Source of the DNA: Homalodisca vitripennis | Lineage: Eukaryota; Arthropoda; Insecta; Hemiptera; Cicadellidae | Reading direction: 5' to 3' | Length of the DNA: 64,000 nt | Assembly (NCBI RefSeq): GCF_021130785.1 | Contig: NC_060211.1 | Coordinates: forward strand, 22,677,001-22,741,000 | Translations under genes and position numbers: made by a program | The notes under the pieces: generated by a model | What the model was told of the DNA's origin: nothing | Seen by the model: only the letters and a program-made list of their open reading frames with translations | Databases searched by the model: none | In this document: one piece after another, positions 59,712 through 64,000 of the stretch | Layout: the number at the start of each line of letters is the position of its first letter | Numbering within the stretch: position 1 is the first letter of the stretch

Positions 59712-62700
59712 TGTAAGAGTTCAATTTTATACCCTGTTTTTTTTTTTCTTAAATGAGAAAACGTTTATTTTGACAAGTAGGTGTGTCGATTTATTTTTTT
59801 TCGTCGATAGTCGTCGTCGTCATTCCATTAGAAGGAGTCGATTTGAGGTTAGGGAACCTCTCTACTCGGGGCAGTGCAGTTAGTCGGAGCTCCGATGTGA
59901 CCGCTGCAGCGTCTGGCGACGACTGACGAAAACGCGTCTCTGCGCATGACCGGCTGGCGGCCTACTTATACAGCCGATCCGACAAGGGACAGAGAGTTTT
60001 GCTTGCTAACGTCGTGGAGTGAAGCCAATTCGAGGAGAAGAGTTTTCGCTTGCGGACGTCGGTTTATGAAGTCTGAAGTCGAGTCGAGGAATACGAGAGC
60101 CCTGTACGAGAGAATACGCAGTCGGCATATATCGTCTTTTGGTGAGTCACCCCGAATTGTAATCATTAAGGGAATTTAAAAACAGTACGAATATTGAATA
60201 TAAAAACTAGTGCTGATTCGTTAACCTTGAATTCTACGGAATCTTTGAAAAATTAATAATTCGGTGCGTAGTATAGGTTATTTCGTTTAGTGACAGTAGT
60301 GTATCTATTAATTATAGATTCCATTACCTTTCACTACCTATCCTAGTTTGCAAACGGGTATTTTGCATCCTATAAGCCGCGTAGGCTTGTTATCCTATTC
60401 CTAAAATTAATAATTCGGTGCGTAGGATAGGTTAACAGCAGCTTATAGGTTATCTCGTTTGGTGACAGTAGTGTATCTATCAAATATAGGTTCTATTACC
60501 TTTCACTACCTGTCCTAGTTTTGCAAACGTGTATTTTGCATCCTATAAGCCGCGTAGGTTTGTTATCCTATTCCTAAAATTAATAATTCGGTGCGTAGGA
60601 TAGGTTAACAGCAGCTTATAGGTTATCTCGTTTGGTGACAGTAGTGTATCTATCAAATATAGGTTCTATTACCTTTCACTACCTGTCCTAGTTTGCAAAC
60701 GTGTATTTTGCATCCTATAAGCCGCGTAGGCTTGTTATCCTATTCCTAAAATTAATAATTCGGTGCGTAGGATAGGTTAACAGCAGCTTATAGGTTATCC
60801 CGTTTGGTGACAGTAGTGTTTCTATCAAATATAGGTTCTATTACCTTTCACTACCTGTCCTAGTTTGCAAACGTGTATTTTGCATCCTATAAGCCGCGTA
60901 GGCTTGTTATCCTATTCCTAAAATTAATAATTCGGTGCGTAGGATAGGTTAACAGCAGCTTATAGGTTATCCCGTTTGGTGACAGTAGTGTATCTATCAA
61001 ATATAGGTTCTATTACCTTTCACTACCTGTCCTAGTTTGCAAACGTGTATTTTGCATCCTATAAGCCGCGTAGGTTTGTTATCCTATTCCTAAAATTAAT
61101 AATTCGGTGCGTAGGATAGGTTAACAGCAGCTTATAGGTTATCTCGTTTGGTGACAGTAGTGTATCTATCAAATATAGGTTCTATTACCTTTCACTACCT
61201 GTCCTAGTTTGCAAACGTGTATTTTGCATCCTATAAGCCGCGTAGGTTTGTTTATCCTATTCCTAAAATTAATAATTCGGTGCGTAGGATAGGTTAACAG
61301 CAGCTTATAGGTTATCCCGTTTGGTGACAGTAGTGTTTCTATCAAATATAGGTTCTATTACCTTTCACTACCTGTCCTAGTTTGCAAACGTGTATTTTGC
61401 ATCCTATAAGCCGCGTAGGCTTGTTATCCTATTCCTAAAATTAATAATTCAGTGCGTAGGATAGGTTAACAGCAGCTTATAGGTTATTGCGGTTAGCGCC
61501 AGTAGCGTATCTATTCATTATAGGTTACACTACCCTTCACTACCTATCCTAGTTTGCAAACGCGTATTTTGCATCCTATAAGCCGCGTAGGTTTGTTATC
61601 CTATTCCTAAAATTGATAAATTCGGTGCGTAGGATAGGTTAACAGCAGCTTATAGGTTATCTCGTTTGGTGACAGTAGTGTATCTATCAAATATAGGTTC
61701 TATTACGTTTCACTACCTGTCCTAGTTTGCAAACGTGTCTTTTGCATCCTAAAAGCCGCGTAGGCTTGTTATCCTATTCCTAAAATTGATAATTCAGTGC
61801 GTAGGATAGGTTAACAGCAGCTTATAGGTTATTGCGGTTAGCGCCAGTAGCATATCTATTCATTATAGGTTACACTTCCCTTCACTACCTGTCCTAGTTT
61901 GCAAACGCATATTTTGCATCCTATAAGCTGTAGAGGTTTGTTATCCTATTCTTAAAAGTTAATAGTTTGGTGCATAAGATAAGTTAGGTGTATGTACTTG
62001 GTCAATCTACTAGATATAGCATATATAAACCTTTCTATAGCTCATGATAATATATTTTGCTTACTTTAAGTCGTGTAGGCCTAATAGCCTAAGCTCAAAG
62101 TTATTGATCAACGCCAGAATAGGCTGGGAACTTAATTTAGGCTATCTAGCTAACAGCCTTGTTTACAGATATATTATTCATTGGCTTAATAAACCTCTGA
62201 ATTCTCAGCCCGGTTTCTAAATAATATTTGTTTGGTGCCCTGTAAATCGCATAAGCTTTACTTCCTACTTCGAAGAGTATGTTTCAAAGCGAATGTTAGG
62301 TTGTAGGCTATAACAAACTTTTAATGCTTGTTAATATTAGCATATTTGATACTAAGGGCTTAAAGAGGAAAATAGTACACACGAAATACCTGTGTTATTG
62401 CTGAACAAGGATACTTGTATTAAATAACCTAAATATATTTGCTTGAAGGGATTTAGCTGCTTCACAGGAGAGAGATATAACACAAGACTTCCCTTAGACA
62501 TTTTGCTTCCAGCTTAACTTATAAACTTATACGTTAACGTTAGTCTTGTTAGTATAGAGGAGGAATCTGTTGGTTTAATATATTTAATATTTTATTTTGA
62601 TACTATAAAGTCAAAACATAAACCTCAGCTTAACACAGCACAACAACACACTGAAGGAAGAAGAAACGAGCAGACGATACTGAGACCGGTTTGAGCCAAC

Positions 62701-63126
62701 GGCTGTGGAATAAAGATCTCGCGGACCACCGATATTAAAAATCTGTTTTTCTCACGCACAAATAATTGTCAAATAGTCGTCGTTACAATAGGATTTATTT
62801 CTAAAACGTCGCATTCTAGAACGGGGCATTGACAGCTCTAATCAACATTTATCCACGTAAAATCGCGAAACATAGAACAGAAAACTGTGATGATATCGTT
62901 CTATTGAAGAGTGCGAATAACTGAATTCGCTCTGAACGAGTCTGAGATTTTCTGTTCACTCACGTTTAACCTTGTGTATCATATCGATCTCTACCAGCGT
63001 ACGGTGAGGGCGCGGGTAAGATAGAAATAGCTATAAGTCGATATCACAACCCTGGAATAGAACCCAGCACGACTGCAACTATCAGGGCAGACGATATAAA
63101 AAGCGATTTCACCGAAACACCTCACA
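59712..63126 (+). repeat. 3' LTR (3415 bp)
   Basis: Almost identical to the 5' LTR over its full length, with the same ten repeat units. Differences I noted are mostly short indels (homopolymer lengths, GTAATC for GTAAGTTAATC, loss of ACTA) and rare substitutions (GTTAGTCGG for GTTAGCCGG). It ends CCTCACA and is followed by the GTTG target duplication. Confidence 0.95.
60258..61961 (+). repeat. Ten-unit 172-bp tandem array in the 3' LTR
   Basis: Unit starts (AATTCGGTGCG or AATTCAGTGCG) at 60258, 60412, 60585, 60757, 60929, 61101, 61274, 61446, 61619 and 61791, with a degenerate end at about 61961. Unit number, order and variants match the 5' LTR, as expected when both LTRs are copied from one template. 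Confidence 0.95.
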
Positions 63127-64000
63127 GTTGTTCTAGTTTTGATAGGACTGTCCTGAGATGTAAGATTTGATATTTAGTTTCACAAGGTTAGCCTTAATCT
63201 TATGCTGCTAATCTTCTTGCTGAGTCGAAGTTACATACCAAGCAGAGGACCTTCCATTACCATGGAGAATTTTTTTTTATCAGGTTACATGAAGATTTCC
63301 GGAATTTACCTGGCTTGTAAGATTAAATATTAAGACAGCTCTCACGTTAATTTTCACGAGACTCCTATATTTACTTCAAACATAATCTGACATGAAAGTA
63401 AGTGAGTAGGGATATTTACTTAAATCTTAATCAGATAATAAATATCCCTTTAACCAGTGTTGGTAATCTTAAATTGAATGCTACTCAGATCATCTCAGCT
63501 TGGGGTTTTCTAGAGGGTGAAAATAATAATAAAAATCTTCAAGTTGAACTACGTTATTTAGAATGAATGTTTCCATGAAATATTTCACTAATTACAGCTG
63601 TAAGAGAGCACGAGAGAAAAAGGATTCTGAATTTAGTTTATGAGCGTTGTCCCTAACTTTAATACATATGTTTGCGTTTATTCCGCTGGAAATGTGCAAC
63701 ACATTTAAAGATTTAAATTTATCTCCATGCAAACATGTTTTTTTTATTTGGATTTCAGAATAAACCTCTCTTGCAAATTTGTTATTATATTTTTTTAGTA
63801 ATAATAGTTTAAAATAATCAAAATTTAGCCTCGAATAACATATGTAAAAAGAGGAGATTAAAATCAAATAAAACTTTCTAAATATCAAGAATAAATTCAG
63901 ACATTTACTTCAACAGTTTTAATCTAAACAAATAGATAGAGGAAAATCACCAAAATGTTTTACTTGACCAAATATGAAGTGACATACTTTTAAATCCTAT
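63127..64000. other. Non-coding flank of the insertion
   Basis: Begins with the GTTG target duplication. The rest is AT-rich without a recognised gene. A 98-codon minus-strand frame (63592-63888) has the composition of random AT-rich DNA. Confidence 0.45.

Larger units (their letters stand above)
49520..63126 (+). mobile_element. Complete Ty3/Gypsy-type LTR retrotransposon carrying a Ulp1-like ORF
   Basis: A full-length insertion: 5' LTR 49520-52947, internal region 52948-59711, 3' LTR 59712-63126. Both LTRs begin TGTAAG and end TCACA. GTTG directly precedes the 5' LTR (49516-49519) and follows the 3' LTR (63127-63130), a 4-bp target duplication. The order is primer binding site, Gag, protease, RT, RNase H, integrase, Ulp1-like ORF, polypurine tract; protease-RT-RNase H-integrase order defines Ty3/Gypsy rather than Copia. 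No envelope-like ORF (signal peptide plus membrane anchor) is seen. LTRs of about 3.4 kb are unusually long. The coding region is interrupted by well over ten small indels. The insertion is clearly younger than the decayed elements around it, since the LTRs are almost identical. Confidence 0.95.

Overview
The window looks like nuclear DNA of an arthropod, most likely an insect. It is AT-rich and gene-poor, littered with dinucleotide microsatellites, and holds remnants of element classes common in insects: a Ty3/Gypsy LTR retrotransposon, a Penelope-like element, a piggyBac derivative, a Mutator-like transposase relic and tRNA-derived repeats. I could not name the species. Bacterial features (operons, ribosome binding sites, CRISPR) are absent. 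No complete host gene is visible; the best host candidate is one isolated 104-nt exon at 2997-3100 on the minus strand.

Layout. Positions 1-12.3 kb are AT-rich intergenic or intronic DNA with a three-copy 96-bp tandem repeat (1348-1612), the exon, a cluster of dispersed repeats (4.1-5.0 kb) and a decayed minus-strand Mutator-like transposase (7.3-8.1 kb). At 12.37-18.30 kb lies a direct tandem duplication of a unit of about 2.96 kb. From 18 to 44 kb there is mostly non-coding DNA with microsatellites, a cluster of tRNA-like heads with inverted-repeat structure around TA tracts (31.4-32.0 kb and 35.6 kb), a 783-bp terminal-inverted-repeat element (38.4-39.2 kb) and a minus-strand Penelope-like fragment with GIY-YIG endonuclease motifs (41.7-42.8 kb). 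At 44.45-45.49 kb sits a piggyBac-type internal-deletion derivative with TTAA flanks.

The main feature is a complete Ty3/Gypsy-type LTR retrotransposon at 49520-63126 (13.6 kb). It has two nearly identical LTRs of about 3.42 kb, a 4-bp target duplication (GTTG), a tRNA-Lys-type primer binding site and a polypurine tract. Each LTR contains about ten tandem copies of a 172-bp dyad-symmetric unit. Inside are Gag (with a SAP-like motif and CCHC knuckle), aspartic protease, RT, RNase H, integrase with GPY/F C-terminus, and then, where errantiviruses carry env, an extra ORF. That ORF encodes a Ulp1/SENP-type (C48) cysteine protease domain with all catalytic residues, followed by an acidic tail containing a SUMO-interaction-like motif. 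SAP + Ulp1 + SIM suggests an element that engages the host SUMO pathway. This is the best candidate for an under-described system.

The reading frames of this element are broken by well over ten small indels although the LTRs are almost identical. Indels also outnumber substitutions between the LTRs, so assembly error or trans-mobilisation of a defective copy must be considered. I could run no searches; identifications rest on motifs read by eye.
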